Shown: positions 50,392-60,440 of the stretch, one piece after another | Numbering within the stretch: the stretch's first letter is position 1 | Layout of the letters: every line of letters begins with the position of its first letter | Assembly (NCBI GenBank): GCA_014762625.1 | Contig: JABURQ010000097.1 | Location: 1 to 64,000, forward strand | DNA from: Planctomycetaceae bacterium | GTDB lineage: Bacteria > Planctomycetota > Planctomycetia > Planctomycetales > Planctomycetaceae | DNA: 64,000 bases | Direction: 5' to 3' | Program-made: the position numbers and the translations under genes | The notes under the pieces: model-generated | What the model was told of the DNA's origin: nothing | Databases searched by the model: none | The model's input: the letters and a program-made list of their open reading frames with translations, nothing else

Positions 50392-51047
50392 AACCGATTG
50401 TCTTGGCTATCACAGGAGCGAGCGGCTCTATCTACGCGGTTCGTCTCCTCGAAATCCTGCTCTCCACGAATCGCGACGTTCATCTGGTCATTAGCCAGGC
50501 CGCCGCCGAAGTCTTTCGACGTGAACTGGGAGTGAAAATTGACCTGAAAAACTTTTCGCTGGATCAGCTACAGTTCTCCCCGGACACCGGCTCAGCGCTC
50601 GACGAGTCCCCCGAACAAAACGCACTCAGTTCGATCATCTCGAGCGATTCGAGTGGGAAATTGCATTACCACTCGATCAATGACTATTCTGCCGGTATCG
50701 CCAGCGGCTCGTTTTTGACCGAAGGGATGGTGATCTGCCCGTGCTCGATGGGCTCGTTATCAGCGCTAGCGAACGGGCTCTCGTCAAATCTGATTCATCG
50801 CGCCGCACACGTTCATTTGAAAGAACGTCGGAAATTGATTGTGGTACCGAGGGAGACCCCACTCTCCAACATTCATCTGGGGAATATGAAAACTCTCTCT
50901 GATGCCGGGGCCGTTATCCTGCCGGCGATGCCCGGCTTCTACCATAACCCGGTTACGATCCACGACCTGGTCGACTTTGTCGTTTACCGCATCTGTGACC
51001 AACTCGACATTAAACAAGGCCTGATTCCGCGGTGGGGCGATCGCTGA
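50388..51047 (+). CDS. ubiX: UbiX flavin prenyltransferase
   Basis: A 219-residue enzyme that makes prenyl-FMN from FMN and dimethylallyl phosphate, the cofactor of UbiD. Motifs: MKPIVLAITGASGSIYAVRL, YSAGIASGSFLTEGMVICPC, SMGSLSALANGLSSNLIHRA, VVPRETPLSNIHLGNM and PAMPGFYHNP. The start overlaps the ubiE stop by 4 bases. The three genes form a coupled decarboxylase-methyltransferase-cofactor unit. Confidence 0.95.
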   Translation: MKPIVLAITGASGSIYAVRLLEILLSTNRDVHLVISQAAAEVFRRELGVKIDLKNFSLDQLQFSPDTGSALDESPEQNALSSIISSDSSGKLHYHSINDYSAGIASGSFLTEGMVICPCSMGSLSALANGLSSNLIHRAAHVHLKERRKLIVVPRETPLSNIHLGNMKTLSDAGAVILPAMPGFYHNPVTIHDLVDFVVYRICDQLDIKQGLIPRWGDR

Positions 51048-51077
51048 AAAAAACGATCAGGTCCCACCAATCGCCTC

Positions 51078-53765
51078 TCAATCCTCATCTTTCGAAGACG
51101 AATTTTTGCTGGTCTTCTTTTTCTTTTTGGCGGTTTTCTTCTTTTTAGTCGACTTCTTTTTCTTGGTGGACTTCTTCTTTTTGGACGCTTTTTTCTTCTT
51201 GGTTTTGACGCCCTTCTTGGCTGCTTTTTCGGCAATCCAGGTCAACGCATCTTCCAGAGTCACCTGATCGATTTCCTTATCCTTGGGAATTGTCGCGTTA
51301 ATTTTCCCATGCTTGACGTAGGCTCCGTAGCGACCTTCGTAAATCCCCACCACTTCATCATCATCGGGATGCTTCCCGAGTTCCTTGATGGGAGCGGCTG
51401 GACCGCGCTGTTTTGCCTGGGCAAGTAATTCTACAGCCCGATCGAGACCGATGGTCAGGATATCATCATCCTTCCCGAGTGATTTGTACTTTTTGTTGGA
51501 AAGCACGTAGGGTCCATAGCGTCCGATCCCGGCATTCACGACCAGACCCGTTTCGGGATGTTTGCCGAGGCGACGAGGCAGATCCAACAGCTGAACCGCT
51601 GTGTCGAAACCCAGTTCGGCAGGATCGTAGTTTTTCGGAATACTGACCCGTTTCGGTTTCGGTCGTTCTTCGGTCACTTCTCCGAGTTGCAGATAAGGAC
51701 CGAACGGGCCGTGCTGAACGAAAATCGGCAACCCTTCTTCGGGATGAACACCGAGAGACTTGGGCCCTTCTTTCTTTAATGCGATCAGCTTTTGGGCAAC
51801 TTGATTATCGACATCCGCCGGTGCAATTTCGGCGGGCAAGGAAGCCGTAATCGGCTCATCATTCTCGAAAGTTTCCAGATATGGTCCATACTTCCCGACG
51901 CGAATATCGGGGCCGACACCTTCAAAATGGAGCGTACACGCTTTCCGCGGGTCAATCTCTTCTTCTCGAGTCTTGACCTGATTTTCCAGACCTTCATTGC
52001 CGCTGTAAAATCGTTTGAGATACGGCAGGCGATCAGCTTCTCCCATCGAAATATCGTCCAGGGTCTGTTCCATCTCCGCGGTAAACTGCAGGTTAACCAG
52101 GTTGGGGAAATAGTCTTCCAGGAGACGAGTCACCGCCAGTGCGGTAAAGGTGGGAACCAACTGGGATCCCGACTTTCGCACGTAGCCACGATCCTGAATC
52201 GTGCCGATGATGCTGGCGTAGGTACTCGGTCGTCCCACCCCTTCGGCTTCCAGCGTTTTGACCAACGTCGCTTCCGTGTAGCGGGCGGGAGGCTTGGTTT
52301 CGTGCGGAACCGCTTCCGCATCTTTGCAGCTGAGGCTTTGCGACTCCTGCATTTTCGGCAACGCGGACTCCGTATCGTCCAAAGCGGCTTCGGGATCGTC
52401 CGACCCTTCGACATATGCCCGGAAGAAACCTGGGAAATCAACGTGTCGTCCCGATGCGCGGAACTCAGCGTCGCCTGCTTTGATAATGACTGTCTGGAAC
52501 GTCAATTTGGCTTCTGCCATCTGAGTGGCGACGGTTCGCTTCCAGATCAACTCGTAAAGCTTGGCCTGCTGTCCCGAGAGATTCAGTTCTTCGGCTGTTT
52601 TCATTTCCGTTCCGGCAGGACGGATCGCCTCGTGAGCCTCCTGAGCATTCTTAGACTTCCCGGTAAACTGTCGGACAGTATCATGAACGTAATCATCTCC
52701 GTATCGCTTTTTGACTGTCGAGCGGGCGGCATCGATGGCTTCCTTGGAGAGATTGACACTATCGGTACGCATGTAAGTAATGTGACCGTCTTCGTACAGT
52801 CGCTGAGCAACTTGCATCGTCTGCCGAGCGGTCATATTCAACTTGCGGTTGGATTCCTGCTGCATCGTGCTGGTGGTAAACGGCGGAGACGGCTTCCGCG
52901 TTTGTTGACGATCTTCAATCGAAGCAACGGTCCAGTCGCCGTTACGAATTTCTTCGAGCAGTTTGCGAGCGGCCTCCTCATCCAACAGCCGGACATCAAC
53001 GGTTTTTCCGTCCTTATCCTTTTTGAGTTGGCCGGTGTTTTCATCGAAATCCTTACCGGTGGCGACTCGTTTGCCTTCCACCGTGACCAACTGCGCCTCA
53101 AACGCTCCGTCTTCAGGAACTGCCAGTTCCGCTTTGAGGTCCCAATAAGTTCCTTTGCGGAATGCCAGACGTTCCAATTCCCGCTGAACCAGCACGCGGA
53201 CAGCCACCGATTGTACGCGACCGGCGGAAAGTCCTCGGGCAATCTTCTTCCAAAGCAATGGACTGAGTGTGTAACCGTAAAGTCGGTCAAGAACGCGTCG
53301 TGTTTCCTGAGCGGAGACGAGGTTTTCATCCAGATCCCGGGTATTCTCAATCGCTTCCTGGATGGCGGTTTTGGTAATTTCGGAAAAGACCATCCGCTTC
53401 ACGGGGACTTTAGGCTTTAGAAGCTGGATCAAATGCCACCCAATACTTTCCCCTTCCCGGTCTTCGTCGGTCGCGATGATCAGTTCTTCCGACTCTTTCA
53501 AATTGTCTTTGAGCTCTTTGACGATTTTCTTCTTATCGGAGGGAATCACGTAAAGTGGTTCGAAATCGTCATCCACCCGCACTCCCAATGTCGCCCAGGA
53601 CTCTTTTTTCAGTTCTTTCGGGACTTCAGCCGCTTTGGCGGGCAGATCCCGGACGTGGCCGAAACTGGCTAGGACTTTGTAGTCCGAACCGAGATATTGA
53701 CCGATTTTTTTGGCCTTCGCGGGGGACTCTACGATGACCAATGCTTTATACTTTTTTGAAGCCAA
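51078..53765 (-). CDS. topA: DNA topoisomerase I with lysine-rich tail
   Basis: An 895-residue type IA topoisomerase. The Toprim domain (VIVESPAKAKKIGQYLGS, then ATDEDREGESIGWHL), the GLSAGRVQSVAVR region and the catalytic Tyr in YMRTDSVNLS are complete. The C-terminal part carries four topoisomerase-type repeats with GRYGPYV or GPFGPYLQ in place of C4 zinc fingers. The last about 45 residues are a KKKK/STKKKK tail as in histone H1-like proteins. The start is a TTG at 53765 with AAGGA upstream. It relaxes negative supercoils. Confidence 0.96.
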   Translation of the reverse strand: MASKKYKALVIVESPAKAKKIGQYLGSDYKVLASFGHVRDLPAKAAEVPKELKKESWATLGVRVDDDFEPLYVIPSDKKKIVKELKDNLKESEELIIATDEDREGESIGWHLIQLLKPKVPVKRMVFSEITKTAIQEAIENTRDLDENLVSAQETRRVLDRLYGYTLSPLLWKKIARGLSAGRVQSVAVRVLVQRELERLAFRKGTYWDLKAELAVPEDGAFEAQLVTVEGKRVATGKDFDENTGQLKKDKDGKTVDVRLLDEEAARKLLEEIRNGDWTVASIEDRQQTRKPSPPFTTSTMQQESNRKLNMTARQTMQVAQRLYEDGHITYMRTDSVNLSKEAIDAARSTVKKRYGDDYVHDTVRQFTGKSKNAQEAHEAIRPAGTEMKTAEELNLSGQQAKLYELIWKRTVATQMAEAKLTFQTVIIKAGDAEFRASGRHVDFPGFFRAYVEGSDDPEAALDDTESALPKMQESQSLSCKDAEAVPHETKPPARYTEATLVKTLEAEGVGRPSTYASIIGTIQDRGYVRKSGSQLVPTFTALAVTRLLEDYFPNLVNLQFTAEMEQTLDDISMGEADRLPYLKRFYSGNEGLENQVKTREEEIDPRKACTLHFEGVGPDIRVGKYGPYLETFENDEPITASLPAEIAPADVDNQVAQKLIALKKEGPKSLGVHPEEGLPIFVQHGPFGPYLQLGEVTEERPKPKRVSIPKNYDPAELGFDTAVQLLDLPRRLGKHPETGLVVNAGIGRYGPYVLSNKKYKSLGKDDDILTIGLDRAVELLAQAKQRGPAAPIKELGKHPDDDEVVGIYEGRYGAYVKHGKINATIPKDKEIDQVTLEDALTWIAEKAAKKGVKTKKKKASKKKKSTKKKKSTKKKKTAKKKKKTSKNSSSKDED

Positions 53766-53971
53766 CGACCTGGTTCCTTACCTGGAGAGATTGGTTGGAC
53801 TTGTGTCGAATTCGACGCAAGTTACAATGCGGCACCGCCGTATGACATGACAAATTTACGAATGCCCAACCTGAATGGCATAAAGCACGATAGGGCGACT
53901 GTCAAGGGCGGTGCCCGAATCCGACAGTCCCAACCCCCACGGATGCCTCCGCTCAGAAAGGATTGACCACG

Positions 53972-56638
53972 ATGGCTTCTCCGTTTGCAGTCTTTCGCAG
54001 AAATCAGCAAAAACTGCTCGTGGTGCTGATTGTTTTCTCGATCTTCGCCTTCACACTTTCCGGATTATTTCAAGCCGACGGGATTAATCTGACATTTCTC
54101 GGCCTGATTCTCGGCACCATTGTCATGACGATTGTCGGCGTGATTGTGGATAAACCGGCACGTTTTGCCGCGGGAGGTGCGCTGGGAGGCTTACTCGCGG
54201 GGGTCATTGCCTCGCAGATCTTCAACCCAACGGTTTCCGATGCAGTCGCCGATACGTCGATCGGTGAAATCAGCCGCCTCGAACAGGAACGCGTTATCCA
54301 GGATTTGCGATTGGCGAACAACTTTATCGGCTTGGCCATGCAACAGGCACTGGGAGAGGAGGGAGCCCGACGCGCCCCCCAATTCGGTTTCGGACTCAAC
54401 GGCCGAACGATTCAGGAAGAAGTGGTACTCAACATTCTGATGAAAAAAGAAGCAGACAAGCTGGGTATCGTCGTCGATAAGGGTGCCGTCAGCGACTATA
54501 TAAGCCTCGCCACTCAGGAAAAATTGAGTAAGCGCGGATACGAAGAAGTCCTCGACGCACTCAAAGTCTCGGATGGTCAGGTCTTTCGCGTCCTCAGCGA
54601 GCAAATCGCCATCAAAACGGCGCGCGGTCACATTGGACCGCAATCGATCATGACCCCCGAGAAATATTGGGACTTCTATCAGAAATTGCAGTTTACGCAG
54701 ACAATTCAATCGGTCTCGATCCCGGTGGATGAATTTGTCGATGAAGTCAAGACTCCGTCCGAAGATGAACTCCAAGCTTTTTTTGAAGCGCATAAAACCA
54801 ATTTCCCCGGCTCTCCCAATCCGGAATCGATCGGATTCCGCCAGCCGCGCAAAATTCAGCTCGCCTACCTCGAAGCCAGCTACCTCGATCTGGAGGCGAC
54901 GGTTCCCGAAATCACCGATCAGGAAATCGAGGACTACTACGAAGCCAACAAAGAAACTCTTTACCTCAATAAGCGTGTCCCCGATTTTGATCTGAACATG
55001 GACGATGGAGTGGGCGGTTCGGGATCGACGGCTCCCGATTTGTTCGATCCGAATCTCCCCTCTCCCAAGGTCGACCTCGACAACCTCGGCACGGAAGCTC
55101 CTGAGCCGGAGAAGAAGGAGACTCCGACTCCCGAACAACCTTCGACAGAGAAACCGGGAACTCCTGAAGCCCCCGACACAGAACCCAAAACGGATAGCGA
55201 TGAAAAACCCGCGGACCCGGAAGAGTCAAAGGACCAATCATCTCGATCATTGAGTTCAAACTCATTACAAACAGTGGCTTTCGTACAGGAAGACGAAGAA
55301 ACCAAGTCGCCTGAAAAGGAAGAGAAACCCTCTGAAGAAAAACCGACCGTCGCTCCCTCCGAAGAAAAGCAGGCCGGTAACGAGAAACCAGTTCTCCCGG
55401 AACCCAAGCCTGCTGAAGAGACTGAGAACGTGGTTCCCCCTGCCCCCAGTACCGACCTGGATGCTCCACTCATTGCGGATAAACCTGAAGTAGAGCCTCC
55501 GAAATACAAGCCACTCGATGGAATTCTGCGAGACCAGATTCGCGACCAACTTCTCGAACAACGGACTCGCGCCAAGCAGCAGGCACTGGCCGAGAAGGCT
55601 GAAGATTTTATGTCGGCACTGGCGGAGGAGCATGAAGATCTGCGGGAACAATACTTCCCGGACAGTCCCGACCAGGAAAAGGAGATGAAAGCGAAGCTGA
55701 AGACCGCTCGGGATGAATTTGCAGTGGCCGCGAATGAGAAGCTTGCAGATTTCGCGGAAGAAAACGGCCTCAATTACGAAGTCACCCCACTTTTGAGTCA
55801 GGAAGCTTTAAGCCTCTCGAACGACTACCCCATCGGAAGTGCGACAATCGGCATGGAGCTGTCGAACGAAGAGCAGGAAAGCGTCGCCAGTTATCAATTC
55901 CGTCTCAATCCGACGGACTTGTTCAATCCCAAACTCGCCCGCTCACTTGACCCGGAGAGCGTCTACGTCTACTGGAAAACCTTTGATAAACCGGAGCGTA
56001 TCCCCGAGTTTGATGACGAAGGAATTCAGGAACAGGTTTTGGAAGCCTGGAAGATGCTCAAAGCCAAACCCCTGGCGAAGGAACGCGCTGATGAATTGGC
56101 AAAAGAGCTCCGAAAAACGGAGAAGACGTGGTCGGAATATCTCCTGAATGCGACAATCACCGGCGATAAAGAAGGCGTCTTCGTCGAACCTCCGCTGATC
56201 GAAACTTTCAGTTGGATGCGGACCGCATCAGTACCCGGCCCGATGGGATTCCCTTCGCAAGTTCCTCAAATGACGACTTTAAGTACGGTCGATTCGGCGG
56301 GTGAGAAATTCATGTACTCCGTCTTCACCGAAATTGAGGAGGGGGGGATTGGAGTGGTTCCCAACGATGACGAGAGCGAATACTACGTGGTCCAGGTTCG
56401 AGAACGTCGCCCCTCGACTCAGGAGGAATTAACCACTCAACGTGAAGCCTTTTTGCGAACGGACATGTTCCGCAGCCAGATCGGATTTGAAAACGGACAA
56501 ATCCAGTTCCCGTCACCTTACGTTTATCTGGTGGGAGGCGAACTTCAGGAATTGTATCGCAAGTGGATCGATCAATTGCTGGCCTCCTACGATGTCAAGT
56601 TTCTCCAGGTGCCCGAGGACGAGACCGAAAGTTTTTAG
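53972..56638 (+). CDS. SurA/PpiD-like membrane protein with long acidic-proline linker
   Basis: An 888-residue protein. The start at 53972 has AAAGGA upstream; a TTG three codons earlier is less likely. It has an N-terminal TM helix (about 14-30) and two more (about 45-90), then a SurA/PpiD-like chaperone part (IQDLRLANNFIGLAMQQALG, then KTARGHIGPQSIMTPEKYW). A linker of roughly 150 residues rich in Pro, Glu and Ser (PEPEKKETPTPEQPSTEKPG) precedes a second soluble part ending YVVQVRERRPSTQEEL, the typical end of a parvulin-chaperone module. No clear parvulin active site is seen. It probably assists envelope protein folding. Confidence 0.75.
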   Translation: MASPFAVFRRNQQKLLVVLIVFSIFAFTLSGLFQADGINLTFLGLILGTIVMTIVGVIVDKPARFAAGGALGGLLAGVIASQIFNPTVSDAVADTSIGEISRLEQERVIQDLRLANNFIGLAMQQALGEEGARRAPQFGFGLNGRTIQEEVVLNILMKKEADKLGIVVDKGAVSDYISLATQEKLSKRGYEEVLDALKVSDGQVFRVLSEQIAIKTARGHIGPQSIMTPEKYWDFYQKLQFTQTIQSVSIPVDEFVDEVKTPSEDELQAFFEAHKTNFPGSPNPESIGFRQPRKIQLAYLEASYLDLEATVPEITDQEIEDYYEANKETLYLNKRVPDFDLNMDDGVGGSGSTAPDLFDPNLPSPKVDLDNLGTEAPEPEKKETPTPEQPSTEKPGTPEAPDTEPKTDSDEKPADPEESKDQSSRSLSSNSLQTVAFVQEDEETKSPEKEEKPSEEKPTVAPSEEKQAGNEKPVLPEPKPAEETENVVPPAPSTDLDAPLIADKPEVEPPKYKPLDGILRDQIRDQLLEQRTRAKQQALAEKAEDFMSALAEEHEDLREQYFPDSPDQEKEMKAKLKTARDEFAVAANEKLADFAEENGLNYEVTPLLSQEALSLSNDYPIGSATIGMELSNEEQESVASYQFRLNPTDLFNPKLARSLDPESVYVYWKTFDKPERIPEFDDEGIQEQVLEAWKMLKAKPLAKERADELAKELRKTEKTWSEYLLNATITGDKEGVFVEPPLIETFSWMRTASVPGPMGFPSQVPQMTTLSTVDSAGEKFMYSVFTEIEEGGIGVVPNDDESEYYVVQVRERRPSTQEELTTQREAFLRTDMFRSQIGFENGQIQFPSPYVYLVGGELQELYRKWIDQLLASYDVKFLQVPEDETESF

Positions 56639-56860
56639 AGCCCCGAGCTTTGAGCTTTTGACCTCCTGCGAGCCGGAGGAGTTGTCTGCGTCGGGACTTC
56701 GCAGGATCGTCATCAAGGCAACCAATTTCCGCAGACACTGGACAATCTCCAACGTGGTGAGTATTTCTTAACGTACGAAAAGTGTGGCTCCGGATTGCCG
56801 GAACCCCCGACTCGTCATAATTGAGATTCCACACCCCTTGAGATAAAGGTCCGACGCGCT

Positions 56861-57616
56861 ATGTCCGACTCACGGCCAACGCACGACTCCGGTCAAGTCA
56901 TGATCGAAGCTCAAGATTTGACCAAGCATTACGGTAATTTTGCCGCCGCCGAAAAAGTTTCCTTCCAGATCCCCAAAGGCCAGGTGGCCGGTTTTCTCGG
57001 CCCGAACGGAGCCGGTAAGTCAACCACGATGAAAATGCTGACCGGGTATCTCGCCCCGACCGGAGGCTCCGCACGCATCGGAAACCACGATGTGGGGACC
57101 GATCGGCTGGAAGCGGCCAAGTTGCTGGGATACCTCCCTGAAAACGGTCCTCTCTACACGGAAATGACCCCCGCTTCGTTTCTGAAAAATCTAGGAGAAG
57201 CGCGGGGCATGAAACGCGCACAGATCGAGGGACGTCTGGAATATGTCGCCAACAAATGCGATCTCAAGTCGGTCTGGGGAAAAATGATCGGGAAACTGTC
57301 CAAAGGATTTCGTCAACGGGTCGGCATGGCGCAAGCCATTCTGCACGATCCGGAGGTCCTGATCCTGGACGAGCCGACCAGCGGACTCGACCCCAATCAA
57401 GTGGTCGGTGTTCGAGAGCTGATTTTGAGCCTGGGCGAAACAAAAACGATTTTACTTTCAACTCACATCCTGCAGGAAGTTGCTGCCGTCTGTAGCCGTG
57501 TCGTCTTGATCAACAACGGACGCATCGTGTTCGACGGTCCGACTTCTGAAATGGGCGAAAACGCCGAATCGATGGAGCATCGGTTCCACGAATTAACCGG
57601 CGCTGCGGTCGTCTGA
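56861..57616 (+). CDS. ABC transporter ATP-binding protein (GldA-like)
   Basis: A 251-residue ATPase with Walker A GPNGAGKST, signature LSKGFRQRVGMAQAI (the SKGFRQR form seen in GldA-like proteins), Walker B VLILDEPTSGLDPNQ and a switch His in LLSTHILQEVA. It powers the membrane protein encoded next. Spacing and the DUF4340 partner match the Gld-type ABC unit of planctomycetes and Bacteroidetes. Confidence 0.93.
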   Translation: MSDSRPTHDSGQVMIEAQDLTKHYGNFAAAEKVSFQIPKGQVAGFLGPNGAGKSTTMKMLTGYLAPTGGSARIGNHDVGTDRLEAAKLLGYLPENGPLYTEMTPASFLKNLGEARGMKRAQIEGRLEYVANKCDLKSVWGKMIGKLSKGFRQRVGMAQAILHDPEVLILDEPTSGLDPNQVVGVRELILSLGETKTILLSTHILQEVAAVCSRVVLINNGRIVFDGPTSEMGENAESMEHRFHELTGAAVV

Positions 57617-57721
57617 CGTCGATTGCCCATTGCTGCAGACCCTCACGGCAGGTCTCGCGTCCTTTACGTTAAGCCAAGTGATCCACCACATCATTCATTT
57701 TCATCAGGAGAGCTGCAAACC

Positions 57722-60385
57722 ATGATTCGCTGGCACGTCATTTCGGCGGTTTTCAAGCGCAACGTGATGAGCTATTTCTCCGGCCTGTTGGGCTACCTGT
57801 TCATCATTGTGTTTGTTGTCGCGTCAACATACTTCACATTTCAGCCCGAGTTCTTCACGGACAACATGCCGACCCTCGATCACCTCACCGCGGTCTTCCC
57901 GTGGTTGCTGTTGTTCATCGTTCCGGCGATTACGATGTCTGTCTGGGCGGAAGAACGACGCTCGGGCACGGACGAATTATTGTTCACACTTCCCGGAACG
58001 GACACGGAAATCGTGCTGGGGAAATATTTCTCCGTGCTCGCGATCTATACCGTCGCGTTGTTCTTCTCGACGACTCAGCTCATCGTTCTCGCATCACTCA
58101 GTTCGAATGTCGATTGGGGGATCATTACCGCCACTTACTTCGGTTACTGGCTCTCGGGAGCGGCCTTGTTAACCGCCGGTATGTTGGCGTCCGCGCTGAC
58201 GAAGAGTACTCCCGTCGCGTTTGTACTGGGAGCGGTCTTTTGCGTCATTCCGGTCGGTCTGGGATCACTCGACACAACTTCGGAACTCCTGAGGTCGTTG
58301 ACGATCGCAGAGAACTTACGCGACTTCACCGTGGGACTGGTTTCCCTCTCCAGCGTGCTTTATTTCGTTTCTCTCATCAGTTCCCTGCTCTATTTGAACT
58401 TCATTGTCATCAGCTACCGACATTGGAGTTCGTCCGCCCAATCGGGAGCCGCCGCCAATTATTTCACCCGAGCCGTCTGTCTACTGGTGAGTTTTGTCAG
58501 TCTGACTTACACCGCGTCTTACGCCATTCAACCCGCCGATCTCTCTGAAGAGGGGCTCTACACACTCTCCGACACCACGCGGGAACTCGTGGCAAGTATT
58601 GATGAATCCCGGCCCGTGGAAATCCAGGCGTTTATCAGCCCGGAAGTTCCCCGACAGTACATCGATACGCGTAAAACTCTGATCAGCCTTCTGGATCGAC
58701 TCGACAGCCTCGGTGGAGACAAAATTACCGTTCGCAGAGTCGCCGTCACGCCGTTCGACGAAAATTCCGATCAAGCCGAAACACTCGGCATTCGCCCGGT
58801 GAGCCTGCAGCGGGAAATTGACGGTCGCATCAAATCGATTGACGTCTTTCTCGGAGCATTAGTTCGAAGTTCTTACGACGAGGTCGTTATCCCGTTCTTC
58901 GGGAAAGGACTTCCGCTGGAATATGAACTGACGCGTGCCATTGGAACTGTCAGTAAGGAAGAGCGTTTGAAAATCGGCATTCTGGCGACCGACGCTCAAA
59001 TCGTGCAGAACAATCCGGAAGGTCGGAATCGCGAATGGCAATTAACTCGGACTCTGCGCATGCATTACGACGTGATTTACGTCGATCCTGCGAACCCGAT
59101 CCCCAAAGATGAATTCGATGTTCTGCTAGCAGTCATGCCCTCATCGATGGTTCAGGAGGAAATGACAAACTTTGTCGAATACGTTCGTGCGGGACGACCC
59201 GTACTCATCTTTGACGATCCAGTCCCGTTGTTTATGAGCCGCATGGAAGGCGGAGGTCGGATCCTGACCGGAGCGCCGCGACTTCCCAAGCCGACGCCCG
59301 GCGGCATGATGGCCATGATGGGAGGCGGACGACAACAAGCCCCGCCTAAGGCCGACAACGGAAAGGCTTCCGCGTTATTGGATATCCTGCAGATTGCCTG
59401 GGAGTATGACGAAATCGTCTGGGACCAGTTCAATCCACATCTGGAAATTGATATCGGCGGAGAATTCATCTTCGTCACCAATGAAAGCAGCGGCTACAAC
59501 ACCATCAGCGACAAGTCCCCTATCACTTCCGGCATGCAGGAACTCCTGCTGGCGTATTCGGGAGAAGTTCAGAAGCGGGAGGATATGTCGGAAAAACGAA
59601 CCTTCACACCACTGCTCACAAGCAGTCTGAAATCAGCCACGCTGAAATGGGATCAGTTCGCGAGCCAGTCTTTCGACCGGATGACTTTCTCTCCGGCAGC
59701 GATGATTCGTCCGGTCTCCAATCCGGAACTCGATAAGTACGCCCATGTGCTGGCCGCAAAAATCGAAGAAGACGGCATGGTGGACGCGATTTTCGTCGCC
59801 GACATCGACATGATTTCCGACTGGTTTTTCCTCGAACGCGAAACTGGTGGCTTACCGTTTCAGTTCGACAACGTCAGCTTCCTGATGAATTGCATTGACG
59901 AACTGGCGGATGACGAGACTTATCTCGAACTGCGAAAACGTCGTCCCGCGATGCGGATGCTGACCAAGCTGCAGGAACAGCGCGATCAATTCATCCGCGA
60001 AAAAAATGAAGAGGAACGCGAAGCGGAAGAAGAAGCCGAAGATCTGATCGATCTCGCCCAAAAGCGTTTTGACGAAGAACGCAAGCGGATCGAAGCCGAC
60101 CCGACACTCAGCGCGAGAGCCAAAGAAGCCCAACTCGAAAACGTCGCTCGCGCCGAAGAACGACGCGTCAGTGTCGCTCGGGAAAACATCAATCGGGAGA
60201 AAAACGATAAAGTCAAAGCGATCACGCGCAGTATGGACCGCCAGATTCACGCCATCGAGGAACAGGCCCGGTATCAGGCGTTAATTCTTTCCCCGCTTCC
60301 GGCAGTCGTGCTGGGGCTTGTGATGATGGTGACCATTCTGCTGTCAGAGAAAAAGAACGTCACTCCGGAACGTGCCGTTCGCTGA
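57722..60385 (+). CDS. ABC permease fused to GldG-like domain
   Basis: An 887-residue protein. The start at 57722 has AGGAG upstream; the frame extends 33 codons further without membrane signal. The first part (about 1-290) is a GldF-like ABC-2 permease with six TM helices (SYFSGLLGYLFIIVFVVAS, AITMSVWAEERRSGTDELL). The middle is a GldG-like soluble domain (about 300-740, with SLQREIDGRIKSIDVFLGALV), then a charged coiled coil (about 745-860) and a final TM helix (PLPAVVLGLVMMVTILLS). In most relatives the permease and GldG are separate, so this is a fusion. With the preceding ATPase it forms an exporter of unknown substrate. Confidence 0.88.
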   Translation: MIRWHVISAVFKRNVMSYFSGLLGYLFIIVFVVASTYFTFQPEFFTDNMPTLDHLTAVFPWLLLFIVPAITMSVWAEERRSGTDELLFTLPGTDTEIVLGKYFSVLAIYTVALFFSTTQLIVLASLSSNVDWGIITATYFGYWLSGAALLTAGMLASALTKSTPVAFVLGAVFCVIPVGLGSLDTTSELLRSLTIAENLRDFTVGLVSLSSVLYFVSLISSLLYLNFIVISYRHWSSSAQSGAAANYFTRAVCLLVSFVSLTYTASYAIQPADLSEEGLYTLSDTTRELVASIDESRPVEIQAFISPEVPRQYIDTRKTLISLLDRLDSLGGDKITVRRVAVTPFDENSDQAETLGIRPVSLQREIDGRIKSIDVFLGALVRSSYDEVVIPFFGKGLPLEYELTRAIGTVSKEERLKIGILATDAQIVQNNPEGRNREWQLTRTLRMHYDVIYVDPANPIPKDEFDVLLAVMPSSMVQEEMTNFVEYVRAGRPVLIFDDPVPLFMSRMEGGGRILTGAPRLPKPTPGGMMAMMGGGRQQAPPKADNGKASALLDILQIAWEYDEIVWDQFNPHLEIDIGGEFIFVTNESSGYNTISDKSPITSGMQELLLAYSGEVQKREDMSEKRTFTPLLTSSLKSATLKWDQFASQSFDRMTFSPAAMIRPVSNPELDKYAHVLAAKIEEDGMVDAIFVADIDMISDWFFLERETGGLPFQFDNVSFLMNCIDELADDETYLELRKRRPAMRMLTKLQEQRDQFIREKNEEEREAEEEAEDLIDLAQKRFDEERKRIEADPTLSARAKEAQLENVARAEERRVSVARENINREKNDKVKAITRSMDRQIHAIEEQARYQALILSPLPAVVLGLVMMVTILLSEKKNVTPERAVR

Positions 60386-60440
60386 CTGGAAACCTTAAAC
60401 CCACACCCTCAACCCGTCATTTAATACGAAATCCACTGTC

